From VXRD01 sp965232265 (GTDB lineage: Bacteria > Latescibacterota > UBA2968): DNA of 64,000 bases. Shown piece after piece: positions 44,085 to 51,344 of this stretch. The notes under the pieces were generated by a model. The model saw only the letters and a list, made by a program, of their open reading frames with translations, searched no databases and was not told the origin of the DNA. How positions within the stretch are numbered: position 1 is the stretch's first letter; every line of letters begins with the position of its first letter. The position numbers and the translations under genes are program-made. The stretch is from positions 2,604,001 through 2,668,000 of the forward strand of contig CBDDPH010000002.1 of NCBI GenBank assembly GCA_965232265.1, in the 5' to 3' direction.

Positions 44085-44282
44085 TTATCCGAGTTTGAAC
44101 AGAATGAGTGTTCCGAGCGTGAGCAACGTTGTTATCTGTATGCCCACTATCCATCGCATGTTGCTTTGGACTTCTTTTCTTAGATCGCGCAATTCCTGTT
44201 CAATACCGTCAAGGCGGTTGTCGATTTTCTCAACAATCGCTTCGAGAACAGCAACACGGCTTTCAATGGTTGAAACTTGCAT
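44085..44282 (-). CDS. Small coiled-coil membrane protein (XhlA-like layout)
   Basis: 65 residues. The first 40 form a charged coiled coil (VLEAIVEKIDNRLDGIEQELRDLRKEV region), the last 22 a membrane helix (WIVGIQITTLLTLGTLILFKLG). This plan is like phage XhlA/holin-accessory proteins or membrane-anchored regulators, but similarity of design is not proof. A GGGAGGATGTT ribosome site precedes the ATG and a terminator follows. It is next to the transposase region, transcribed away from it. Confidence 0.7.
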   Translation of the reverse strand: MQVSTIESRVAVLEAIVEKIDNRLDGIEQELRDLRKEVQSNMRWIVGIQITTLLTLGTLILFKLG

Positions 44283-44425
44283 AACATCCTCCCGTTTGGG
44301 GTTGTTGGTGATTGCGTATATCCACTCACTATATTATGCCACTAAAACAGACAATTCGCAACAGATATGAGGGTAAGGCCTGCACCAAAATACTATACAA
44401 ATGGGCACATAAACCACTTGCGTTC

Positions 44426-44467
44426 AAGGGGTTACGGTATTATCTTTATAGGTAAATCGTAACCCTT
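44426..44467. other. Hairpin upstream of transposase gene
   Basis: AAGGGGTTACG at 44426-44436 pairs with CGTAACCCTT at 44458-44467 with one bulged G. TTATTTTTGG follows on the plus strand. It may be a terminator guarding the transposase from outside transcription. The spacer 44283-44618 holds this and two further hairpins but no gene. Confidence 0.55.
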
Positions 44468-44499
44468 TATTTTTGGTTGTTATATACAGGGAAAAAGAA

Positions 44500-44529
44500 G
44501 GGGCTTACGTCCACCACGACGTAAGCCCC
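44500..44529. other. Perfect 12-bp hairpin upstream of transposase
   Basis: GGGGCTTACGTC pairs exactly with GACGTAAGCCCC around the six-base loop CACCAC. There is no T run, so it is not an ordinary terminator. Two further perfect hairpins with six-base loops occur at 45618-45643 and 45998-46031. Confidence 0.7.
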
Positions 44530-44580
44530 GAGATTCACGGAAGATGCAGACCCCCTGTGAAGTTAAGAGGAAAATAAGGG

Positions 44581-44626
44581 GTAGCCACACAGCAAGCAAG
44601 AAAAAAGTGAGGTGTGCTATGGCTAC
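44581..44626 (+). promoter_or_regulatory. mRNA hairpin that would cover the transposase start codon
   Basis: GTAGCC-ACAC at 44581-44590 can pair with GTGT-GCTAT-GGCTAC at 44612-44626; the ATG at 44619 lies in the bulge and the stem abuts the GTGAGG ribosome site. Translation would be inhibited when RNA enters from upstream, a common brake in insertion sequences. Prediction by eye only. Confidence 0.45.
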
Positions 44627-45560
44627 CAATGCTCCCGGTATGCATCAGCGAGAGGGTATTTCTCTCATCCAGTTGTTTCAACTGTTCCCCGACGACGCGA
44701 CCGCCGAGAAGTGGTTTATTCACACGCGCTGGCCTGATGGCTTGGCCTGTCCGCGTTGTGGGAGTGTCAACATCAACGCAAAGACAACGCACAAGGCCAT
44801 GCCCCATCATTGTCGGGATTGTCGCAGATTCTTCTCTGTGAAGATCGGCACGGTTATGGAATGTTCCAGACTCGGCTATCAGATATGGGCATTTGCTGTC
44901 TATCTGTTCGCTACCACACTCAAGGGGATTTCATCTATGAAACTCCACCGTGATCTGCGTGTCACACAGAGAACCGCATGGTATCTGCTCCACCGCATCA
45001 GACAGGCTTTAAGACTTGAAGGGCAAGACCCCTTTGCCGGGACCGTCGAAGTCGATGAAACCTATATCGGGGGGAAGGAAGGCAACAAACACGCGAAGAA
45101 GAAACTGCGTGCAGGCAGAGGTACATCAGGCAAAATCCCTGTTGCTGGCGTGAAGAATCGAGATACAAAACAGGTGCAGGCAAAAGTGATTGCGGAAGCA
45201 GATGAGGACACGATGAATGCGTTTATCGAAGAGCGTGTCAAGAAGGGCGCAACCGTCTATACGGACGGCTCACACGTCTATAACGGGCTGGCGGGATACG
45301 AACACGAAAAGGTCATTCACTCACGCGGGGAGTATGTCAGAGGCGATGCCCACACAAATGGCATCGAGTCCTTCTGGTCAAGCATCAAGCGAGGGATTAT
45401 GGGCGTGTATCACAAGATGAGCAAGAAGCATCTGTGGAGATACATCACAGAGTTTGTGGCACGGCAGAACATGCGAGTCAAGGATACCATCGAACAGATG
45501 AAGATGATCGTGCAGAGATTTGAAGGGAAAAGGCTCAGGTATTGTGACCTGATTGCTTGA
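44619..45560 (+). mobile_element. IS1595-family (ISXO2-like) transposase
   Basis: 313 residues from ATG 44619 (MATNAPGMHQREG); a longer frame begins at 44544. Residues ~45-75 form a zinc ribbon (CPRCGSVNIN, HHCRDCRRFF). The DDE-type catalytic part contains TVEVDETYIGGKEGNKH, TVYTDGSHVYNGL and HTNGIESFWSSIKRGIMGVYHKMS, the ISXO2 signature, with Asn-Glu at the third position. Intact and apparently functional. I could not find terminal inverted repeats or a target duplication by eye, so the element limits are open. IS1595-family elements are known to carry passenger genes, and two small genes follow in the same direction. Confidence 0.9.
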
Positions 45561-45617
45561 CAATACGGAGGGAATTTTATACTGTTAAGATATGTGCAAA
45601 GAGCACAAATTGTATAT

Positions 45618-45643
45618 GCTGGGGGCCAAGCCCGGCCCCCAGC
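45618..45643. other. Perfect 10-bp GC hairpin after transposase
   Basis: GCTGGGGGCC pairs with GGCCCCCAGC around the six-base loop AAGCCC. It is 58 bp past the transposase stop and 15 bp before the AGGAGG ribosome site of the next gene. No T run. Confidence 0.7.
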
Positions 45644-45667
45644 GCCAACCTCATCATAGGAGGATCT

Positions 45668-45847
45668 ATGACGAAGCCAGCAGTAGCCTCACAGAATGTG
45701 TCTTTATGGGACAGGTTTAAAGCGTGGCTGAATGACGCATTAGACACTGTTTCAGAGATCACCACGAAAATCGCCAAGATATTGAAGGACTTAGCGACTA
45801 TCGCTACAAGTCTTGCGACCATCAAAAAGCATTGGGCGCATGCTTGA
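45668..45847 (+). CDS. Small protein of unknown function (59 aa)
   Basis: 59 residues, start at ATG 45668 with AGGAGG seven bases upstream. The N-terminal half includes SLWDRFKAWLNDALDTV and the C-terminal half is an amphipathic, Thr/Ala/Ile-rich helix with alternating lysines (TKIAKILKDLATIATSLATIKKHW). No signal peptide or known domain. It could be membrane-active or a protein-binding helix. It follows the transposase and its hairpin, and a repeated DNA tag comes 43 bp after its stop, so it is best seen as a passenger gene of that region. Confidence 0.6.
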   Translation: MTKPAVASQNVSLWDRFKAWLNDALDTVSEITTKIAKILKDLATIATSLATIKKHWAHA

Positions 45848-45890
45848 GGGCTCATTTGTCTTCAAGATTTTGTGCCAAAGTAGAAAAATG

Positions 45891-45935
45891 AGGAGGACGC
45901 CTGCCAAAAACGTGATGTTAATGTGTAACGAGAAA
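45891..45935. repeat. 3' tag repeat, copy A
   Basis: AGGAGGACGCCTGCCAA at 45891-45907 and TAATGTGTAACGAGAAA at 45919-45935 reappear in the same order at 46344-46385. CTACATAATCCCC follows both copies further on (45972 and 46460). Between the two blocks are 11 bp here and 8 bp in copy B. Confidence 0.75.
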
Positions 45936-45997
45936 GGGGTATTTGCTTTTGGTGTGCGCTATGCTACTGTGCTACATAATCCCCCAATTTATTTGGC

Positions 45998-46031
45998 GCT
46001 ATGTACGGTTGCAGTAACAACCGTACATAGC
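45998..46031. other. Perfect 14-bp hairpin before the GIY-YIG gene
   Basis: GCTATGTACGGTTG pairs exactly with CAACCGTACATAGC around CAGTAA. It ends 12 bp before the AAAAGGA ribosome site of the next gene and is the longest perfect stem in this region. Confidence 0.75.
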
Positions 46032-46056
46032 TAACCCCACATCAAAAGGAGTTGAC

Positions 46057-46368
46057 ATGGGGATTTTTAGTAGAGGGCGGCCATCATTCCAGAAGCCGCC
46101 AAGGAGTATGGGACTGTATCGTATTGTGAGCCGTGAGGGGCTGGTCAAGTATATCGGATCAGCCATAGACTTGTGGCGGCGTTTTTTAGTGCATATACGT
46201 AAAGGGGATAAGATGTCAGTTGGTGATGGTGATAGGTTTTGTTGGCAGGAAGCCCTGCCAGGCGTGACCCTTCAACAAGTGCGGGCACACGAGGTTGTGA
46301 AGATAGCCCAACATAATCCACCCCTGAATATCATAGCGGGTGGAGGAGGACGCCTGCCAAGGATTTGA
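46057..46368 (+). CDS. GIY-YIG nuclease family protein
   Basis: 103 residues, start at 46057 with AAAAGGA upstream. The single domain is readable: GLYRIVSREGLVKYIGSAIDLWRRFLVHI gives the GIY (GLY) and YIG motifs and the catalytic arginine; RAHEVVKIAQHNPPLN supplies the glutamate and the final Asn of the family. A basic N-terminus (RGRPSFQKPP) may bind DNA. It could be a homing-type or repair nuclease. It lies between two copies of a DNA tag, its last codons being part of copy B, and looks like a cassette in the transposase region. Confidence 0.82.
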   Translation: MGIFSRGRPSFQKPPRSMGLYRIVSREGLVKYIGSAIDLWRRFLVHIRKGDKMSVGDGDRFCWQEALPGVTLQQVRAHEVVKIAQHNPPLNIIAGGGGRLPRI

Positions 46369-46385
46369 TAATGTGTAACGAGAAA
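46344..46385. repeat. 3' tag repeat, copy B
   Basis: AGGAGGACGCCTGCCAA at 46344-46360 includes the last codons of the GIY-YIG gene; TAATGTGTAACGAGAAA follows at 46369-46385. See copy A at 45891-45935. Confidence 0.75.
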
Positions 46386-46430
46386 AGGGAGAACACGATT
46401 TGTGTTCTCCCTTTTTGTTTTTTTGTTTGC
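46383..46430. terminator. Rho-independent terminator
   Basis: AAAAGGGAGAACAC at 46383-46396 pairs with GTGTTCTCCCTTTT at 46402-46415; a long T-rich run follows on the plus strand. It ends the GIY-YIG transcript and, in reverse, may help stop the convergent BNR gene. Confidence 0.88.
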
Positions 46431-46452
46431 CAATATCTCTTGGCCACTATGT

Positions 46453-47772
46453 TCACTTCTCTACATAATCCCCAAGGATATAGAGTCGCAATTCACTCGG
46501 CGGTGGGATTTTTTCTCTGGGTCTGTCGCGGTTGCGATCCAGTGTTTCCCAGCGCAAGACGTATTGTTCATTGGGGCGCGTTCCGTTGCCGCGAGCACCG
46601 CGCAGGTTGACGGTCATGCCCGGATAATCAGATGTCACTCGTTCTAATTCATCGGGGATCTCGTTATCGGGTGGTGGATATGTCCCGATCACTTGCAGGG
46701 TTTGGGGATGCAATTTCCAGATGCCCTGGCCTTCTTTGATATGCCAGTAATGCAGGCTGAGATTCCCATCGGCTTCTGCTTGGATACCGCCCAACCGAAT
46801 TTCTGCACCGATAGAGCCACCGCCGCCAAATTCCCACCGGTAGGTCCAGTTGCTCACCTTGTAAAATACCCATTCGCCATTTTCCAAACGCGCACAATAG
46901 GCTTGCGTGTAGCCATTTTCGTCGTGTTTGTGATAGCTGATCACGACGCGTTTCTGGTCGTCAAAGCCCAGGGATTGCGTCATGTTGATCAACCCACCGC
47001 CTGGGGGTACGGGATCCACGGTGGCGCCGCTCTCTATTGTAATTGGCAAAGTGAGTGTGTCGCCGCCGCCTGTTTCCCAAGATATAAGATCTGAACTGCG
47101 GACATAAGAAATACTGTGATTGGTCGCGCAATCGGGTGTATCGCGCCAGATCCAGACCATGTGATAATTCCCGTCAGGCCCTTTTTCGGGCATGCGCGCG
47201 TACGCATTCATGCGGTTGAGTCCATCGAGCAATGGCGTATTGTGCATTCGGTGCCACGTTTTTGTCTGGACATCATACACATTGTAAAAATCGACCCCAT
47301 TGCCGCTTTTGCCATCTCGAAATCGAAAAATCAATTCATTATTGGGGCCGCGCATAAATACGGGGTAGGTACAGCGGTCCTCATTTTTGCCGACCATGAA
47401 GTCTATGCGTTCAAAACTCGTGACATCGAGTGGGCGCGTTGTGCGAAAATAAATCAAGGGATCCACGTGCATATTGCCGCACAAATGAATATGGCCATCG
47501 TCGTCGATGGCCATGGTGAGTGAATTGTGGCTGTCCCATCCGATCTCTGATGACAGTCGGCCCCGATTCTCCAGCCATATACCTTCGGGGTGTGCAAATG
47601 TCCATATTTCTTGGTCTATTTTTCGCATTCCAACGGTCATTTTGCGATCAGCATTGTAAAACGCGATAAATTGCACATCGCCGTAGGTCAATAGATCAAA
47701 TCCGACGGGATGACCAGACCAGACCGTTGCGACAAATAGCGAACTGTAAACGGAAAGTGTACTGGAACTCAT
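46453..47772 (-). CDS. BNR-4 repeat beta-propeller protein, possible polysaccharide lyase
   Basis: 439 residues, no signal peptide. WDSHNSLTMAIDDDGHIHLCGNMHVDPLIYFRTT is the characteristic first BNR_4 blade, which in PL24/PL25-type ulvan lyases has the conserved His and the Arg. Further blades contain YPVFMRGPNNELIFRFRDG and GNYHMVWIWRDTP. It may bind or cleave an acidic polysaccharide, in line with sulfatases elsewhere in the window, but the catalytic set cannot be proven. It follows the M23 gene by 18 bp. Confidence 0.78.
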   Translation of the reverse strand: MSSSTLSVYSSLFVATVWSGHPVGFDLLTYGDVQFIAFYNADRKMTVGMRKIDQEIWTFAHPEGIWLENRGRLSSEIGWDSHNSLTMAIDDDGHIHLCGNMHVDPLIYFRTTRPLDVTSFERIDFMVGKNEDRCTYPVFMRGPNNELIFRFRDGKSGNGVDFYNVYDVQTKTWHRMHNTPLLDGLNRMNAYARMPEKGPDGNYHMVWIWRDTPDCATNHSISYVRSSDLISWETGGGDTLTLPITIESGATVDPVPPGGGLINMTQSLGFDDQKRVVISYHKHDENGYTQAYCARLENGEWVFYKVSNWTYRWEFGGGGSIGAEIRLGGIQAEADGNLSLHYWHIKEGQGIWKLHPQTLQVIGTYPPPDNEIPDELERVTSDYPGMTVNLRGARGNGTRPNEQYVLRWETLDRNRDRPREKIPPPSELRLYILGDYVEK

Positions 47773-47790
47773 AGTTTATCCTCTGATTCG

Positions 47791-48717
47791 CTAAAACAAA
47801 GAGCGCGTTTTTTGGTCGAAGATGTAGTGTTTGGGATTTTCGTATTTGCCATTTTTGATGACTGAGTAGTGGAGATGAGGGGCTGTTGAGCGTCCTGTTC
47901 TGCCCATCTCACCTATTTTTCTCCCGCGTTTGACGCGCGTTCCGAGCTTGATATTTGGCTTGCTGTTCAGGTGTGCATATAGAGTTTGCAGGCCATAACC
48001 GTGGTCGATAATCACATACCATCCCAAACGACGGTTGTAATCAATTTTATCTATTTTTCCATCGGCCGTGGCGGTAATAGGTGTGCCCCTGCGACCGGGA
48101 TAATCGATGCCATAGTGAAATTGTCTGCGCCCGGTGAATGGATCGCGACGGAGGCCAAATCCCGATGATATTCTCGGATTTTCCATCCTTACGGGGGTAA
48201 TTGAAGGTATGTGCTGGCGCATTTGGATGTCTTTGCTGAGCACTGCCAAAATCGTATCAAAACTGGTTTTCAAAAAGTGCGCTTCTCGCAAGAGTTGATC
48301 CATATTGGTGCGGTTATCAGTCATAAGGCCTGAGGCGTCGTCTGAAACGGCATTTTCCCATTCTGGCGGTATGGCATCTCCGCCTCCTATGCCGATTTGG
48401 CGCACGTCGTCACTTGGTTCTGATAGGTCAACCCAGGCGCGCATGATGCGATCTTTTTCCTGTAGCTGGTCCATGTTGTGGCGCATGTTTTCCAATTCTT
48501 CTTGTATTAAGACAAATTCGCGTTGGAGTACCGTGTTTTCCGCCTTGAGTTCGGCGAGTCTTTCCCTTTTGCCAATTGTGGCAATATAGCCGAGTGAGAG
48601 CAATAGGAGCAGGCATAATGTACTTATAATGCCGATAATTTTGGGTCGTGAGAGGTGGTATTCTTTGATATAACCTTCATTGTGGGAGATAAACATTAAA
48701 GTCAGATATTTTTTCAT
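47791..48717 (-). CDS. M23 family peptidoglycan endopeptidase (membrane anchored)
   Basis: 308 residues. A membrane helix at ~27-48 (IIGIISTLCLLLLLSLGYIATIG) and a coiled coil at ~50-95 precede the LytM/M23 domain at ~190-300. The zinc motif is seen as HYGIDYPGRRGTPI (HxxxD) and HLHYSVIKNG (HxH), with GDGYGLQTLYAHLNS-like strand YGLQTLYAHL. The enzyme would cleave peptide cross-links in the periplasm. It is similar in plan to NlpD/EnvC- and MepM-like proteins and to spore or cell-division factors. It belongs with the BNR gene downstream. Confidence 0.9.
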   Translation of the reverse strand: MKKYLTLMFISHNEGYIKEYHLSRPKIIGIISTLCLLLLLSLGYIATIGKRERLAELKAENTVLQREFVLIQEELENMRHNMDQLQEKDRIMRAWVDLSEPSDDVRQIGIGGGDAIPPEWENAVSDDASGLMTDNRTNMDQLLREAHFLKTSFDTILAVLSKDIQMRQHIPSITPVRMENPRISSGFGLRRDPFTGRRQFHYGIDYPGRRGTPITATADGKIDKIDYNRRLGWYVIIDHGYGLQTLYAHLNSKPNIKLGTRVKRGRKIGEMGRTGRSTAPHLHYSVIKNGKYENPKHYIFDQKTRSLF

Positions 48718-48790
48718 GCAATAAATCCAGGTAAAGGTGAGAGTAACTTATTTATTTGAGACCCGAATATAAAACTTTCTGACCATTTTA

Positions 48791-50146
48791 TCAAGCTCTG
48801 ACTGTTCCCCAGTTTTTCAGGAAGGCGAAGGCCTCGTCGCGCACGGCCTGACGCAAACTGGGAATATCGTCGCAGAAGATACGCACCACTTTGGCCTGTG
48901 CTTCAAAATTGTCGATCAGATAATTTTTGAGCAACGAGACTTCCGGGTCGTCAAAGCTCAGGGGTTCTGATTTTTCTACGGGGATGTGGGCGTCGAAAAA
49001 GACTTTGAGATCTACTTCGGGACTTTTGTCAAATTGGAGAATGTCGAGGAGTATTTCATTGCCGCAGAGGTCGAGATTGTGCTTTGAGGAAAGGTGGGTG
49101 CAAAAGGCCATCTCGAGTTCTCGCCGCTGGTCGGGCGCGTCATAGAGGCGGCGAAATAAATTTATGAGGTTGTGCGCGTATTGATGGGGAAAGAATATGC
49201 GGGCAACTTTGAAGAGTTTGCGTCTTTTGAGACGGCCAATCAGGCTGGTTCGGTAGGAGAACCCGAGTTCGATATGTTCTTTTTCGAGACGGTGAAGCAG
49301 GTCAGATTCGGTGGCGCGGTCAAAGTCATTTTCCGCCAGCGAACAGTTGGGATGCGCCAAAAGGTCCTGTATCCCGCGCTTGAACATGGCGTTGGCAGAG
49401 CGAACCGCGTGATGCCAATAGACATTGCGATACATCAGATAACTGGTAAAGATGAGTGCTTCAGCCGCAGATACGCCTTTGTAAGTGATGGCCGGGCGCT
49501 GTGTCGCGTGATGGTATGTAATTGAGGATAGGAGGCGGTCTCTGTTCACGCTCTCGCCAAATGGAACACCGCAATAGCGCGCGTCGCGCAGAAGGTAGTC
49601 GATTTTGTCCGGGTCGAGCGTGCCGCTGAGAATATGGGCAAGGCGCGTATCGCGGTCGGGGATGGTGCGCTGCTGGTAATCGATGACATTTGCAACGCGC
49701 TGGGGATCAATGCCCACTTTGAGAAGCGCGGCGTGAACTTCTGTACTCTGATCTTCAATGATATAGCGCCCCCGCGTTTCGTGGTCAATAAAAAACATCT
49801 GCATTTCTTCGAGCAGATGCGAAAAGGGATAATGGCCGATGTCGTGCAACAAACTCGCAGCGAGAAGCACGCGCACGTCGTCGATATCAATGTCTGGAGG
49901 GGGCTGGGTTTTGAGCAATTGCTTGAGGAAATGGCCCGCAATGTGGAACACACCCAAAGCGTGTTCAAAACGCGAGTGGCGGGCGCCGGGATATACGAGC
50001 AAGACGTGCCCGAGTTGCGATATATCGCGCAGGCGTTGAAATTCTTCGGCATCAACGAGGGATAAAAAATCGGGCGGTATGTGGATATAGCCCCATATAG
50101 GATCCCGAATTGCTTTGCCTTCTTCGAGAAAACGTAAATCGATCAT
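48791..50146 (-). CDS. HD domain phosphohydrolase (dGTPase-like)
   Basis: 451 residues. The metal-binding HD motif reads HSRFEHALGVFHIAGH and LLAASLLHDIGHYPFSHLLEE, giving the H...HD pattern, and the second half is a helical region as in COG1078 HD proteins related to dNTP triphosphohydrolases. IWGYIHIPP at the N-terminus (DPIWGYIHIPPDFLSLVDAEEFQRLRDI) is the typical opening of that group. It probably hydrolyses a phosphomonoester or triphosphate of a nucleotide. It starts 8 bp after the TetR gene, suggesting that the regulator controls it. Confidence 0.9.
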   Translation of the reverse strand: MIDLRFLEEGKAIRDPIWGYIHIPPDFLSLVDAEEFQRLRDISQLGHVLLVYPGARHSRFEHALGVFHIAGHFLKQLLKTQPPPDIDIDDVRVLLAASLLHDIGHYPFSHLLEEMQMFFIDHETRGRYIIEDQSTEVHAALLKVGIDPQRVANVIDYQQRTIPDRDTRLAHILSGTLDPDKIDYLLRDARYCGVPFGESVNRDRLLSSITYHHATQRPAITYKGVSAAEALIFTSYLMYRNVYWHHAVRSANAMFKRGIQDLLAHPNCSLAENDFDRATESDLLHRLEKEHIELGFSYRTSLIGRLKRRKLFKVARIFFPHQYAHNLINLFRRLYDAPDQRRELEMAFCTHLSSKHNLDLCGNEILLDILQFDKSPEVDLKVFFDAHIPVEKSEPLSFDDPEVSLLKNYLIDNFEAQAKVVRIFCDDIPSLRQAVRDEAFAFLKNWGTVRA

Positions 50147-50154
50147 GAGGAGGA

Positions 50155-50784
50155 TTAGCTTTTCTGATTGTCGTCTATTCGCAGTCCGCGCACAAAAATT
50201 GTCACGAGATTTTCAATCATGGCGTCATCGCGTTCTGGCGTATCGGTTTCATTGCTTGCAACAAAACGACTGATGCAGTATTGCAGAAGTGCAAAAAAGA
50301 AAGAGCGAAGCGATGCAGCCGGATCAATCGCGCAAAACAGGCCCTGATCGATACCCGTTTGGATGGCTTGGCGAATGGATCGCATGTGGGGGTTGCTGTA
50401 AATTGCGAAAAATTTTTCTCGAAATTTGTGATCTTCGAGCGCGCTGTACATCATCAGGCGTATGAATGTCGGATCTCTGCGATTGCGATTGACAAATGTC
50501 TGGGCAAAGTCGCGCAAGAGGTGTTCGATATTGCGCGGCTTTGGCGGCGGGATTGTATCTTGATCCCACTGTTCTGAGCGTTTTTCAACCGTGTATGTGA
50601 TAATGGCATTGTAGAGGTCTTCTTTGGTCGCAAAATGCCTGAAGATAATGGCTTCTGAAACATCTGCCGCCTGGGCAATAGCGCGCGTGGTGGTACCGGT
50701 AAATCCCTTGGTGGCGAAAAGCGTCATTGCCACTTCGATAATTTGGGTGCGCCGTTCGGCCTGTGTGAGTCGTTTTCTGGACAT
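50155..50784 (-). CDS. TetR/AcrR family transcriptional regulator
   Basis: 209 residues. The N-terminal helix-turn-helix is AMTLFATKGFTGTTTRAIAQAADVSEAIIFRHFATKEDLYNAI, the textbook TetR pattern. The ligand domain has RNRRDPTFIRLMMYSALEDHKFREKFF and a C-terminal dimerisation helix. It is directly upstream of the HD-hydrolase gene and transcribed with it. Effector and other targets are unknown. Confidence 0.92.
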   Translation of the reverse strand: MSRKRLTQAERRTQIIEVAMTLFATKGFTGTTTRAIAQAADVSEAIIFRHFATKEDLYNAIITYTVEKRSEQWDQDTIPPPKPRNIEHLLRDFAQTFVNRNRRDPTFIRLMMYSALEDHKFREKFFAIYSNPHMRSIRQAIQTGIDQGLFCAIDPAASLRSFFFALLQYCISRFVASNETDTPERDDAMIENLVTIFVRGLRIDDNQKS

Positions 50785-50970
50785 GTTGCGGGCTAATCAT
50801 TTTGGGGATAAATAACTGGACAGTGAAAAAATATCATCATGGAAAGAATGGTTGTCAAGCGCAAAAAAAAACTGGAATTTGGAGCAAAATGAGGTGTAAA
50901 ATCTGCTATTTATCGCGCAGATCTGAAGCTTTGCCCAGGATGGGCGGGGATGGGAAGGGGTTACTTTTGC

Positions 50971-50997
50971 TTGACACTTTTTGATCAATATGATAAT
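50971..50997 (+). promoter_or_regulatory. Probable promoter of the tRNA pair
   Basis: TTGACA at 50971-50976 and GATAAT at 50992-50997 lie 15 bp apart, about 85 bp before the first tRNA. The gap 50785-51081 contains only this, an AT-rich stretch and a GGCGTCTCGCC palindrome near 51043. Confidence 0.45.
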
Positions 50998-51081
50998 TTT
51001 CTTTTCAGGGACTGTTTTAAAATTATTCTGGGAGCGCAGGCGTCTCGCCTGCCTGCCTTATTTTCGCCCATAGGATCTTTT

Positions 51082-51155
51082 GCTCCCGTAGCTCAGCTGG
51101 ATAGAGCAACTGCCTTCTAAGCAGTAGGTCGCAGGTTCGAGCCCTGCCGGGAGTG
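51082..51155 (+). tRNA. tRNA-Arg (TCT)
   Basis: Cloverleaf found by eye: acceptor GCTCCCG/CGGGAGT (first pair G-U), D-arm GCTC...GAGC, anticodon stem ACTGC/GCAGT with loop CTTCTAA (anticodon TCT), and T-arm GCAGG-TTCGAGC-CCTGC. The CCA is not encoded after G73. Confidence 0.93.
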
Positions 51156-51163
51156 TTTTGTGT

Positions 51164-51241
51164 GGTGGGTGTAGCTCAGTCGGTCAGAGCGCCTGGTTGT
51201 GGCCCAGGAGGTCGGGGGTTCAAATCCCCTCACTCACCCCA
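51164..51241 (+). tRNA. tRNA-His (GTG)
   Basis: Acceptor GTGGGTG pairs with CACTCAC; the anticodon arm CCTGG-TTGTGGC-CCAGG gives GTG. The extra G at 51164 opposite C73 (51238) is the histidine identity pair, and CCA is encoded at 51239-51241. Only nine bases separate it from tRNA-Arg. Confidence 0.93.
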
Positions 51242-51344
51242 TATTTTTATTCTGCATGTGCTGAAGAGGTTTTATTCAGTATCTCGGGCTTTTAGCTTCT
51301 ATATACAAGGGGTTAAAAGCCCTATTTTATTTTGAGGCAAATAG

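Noticed and set aside
45813..46034. 73-residue plus-strand frame after the 59-aa gene
   Set aside because: It runs through the repeated tag and the 14-bp palindrome, has no good ribosome site and no protein-like composition.
44085..46368. Prophage remnant
   Set aside because: The XhlA-like 65-aa protein and small genes hint at phage, but there is no capsid, integrase or lysis gene; a transposase with passengers explains it better.
46365..46610. 81-residue plus-strand frame after the GIY-YIG gene
   Set aside because: It crosses the terminator and the 3' end of the BNR gene on the opposite strand.
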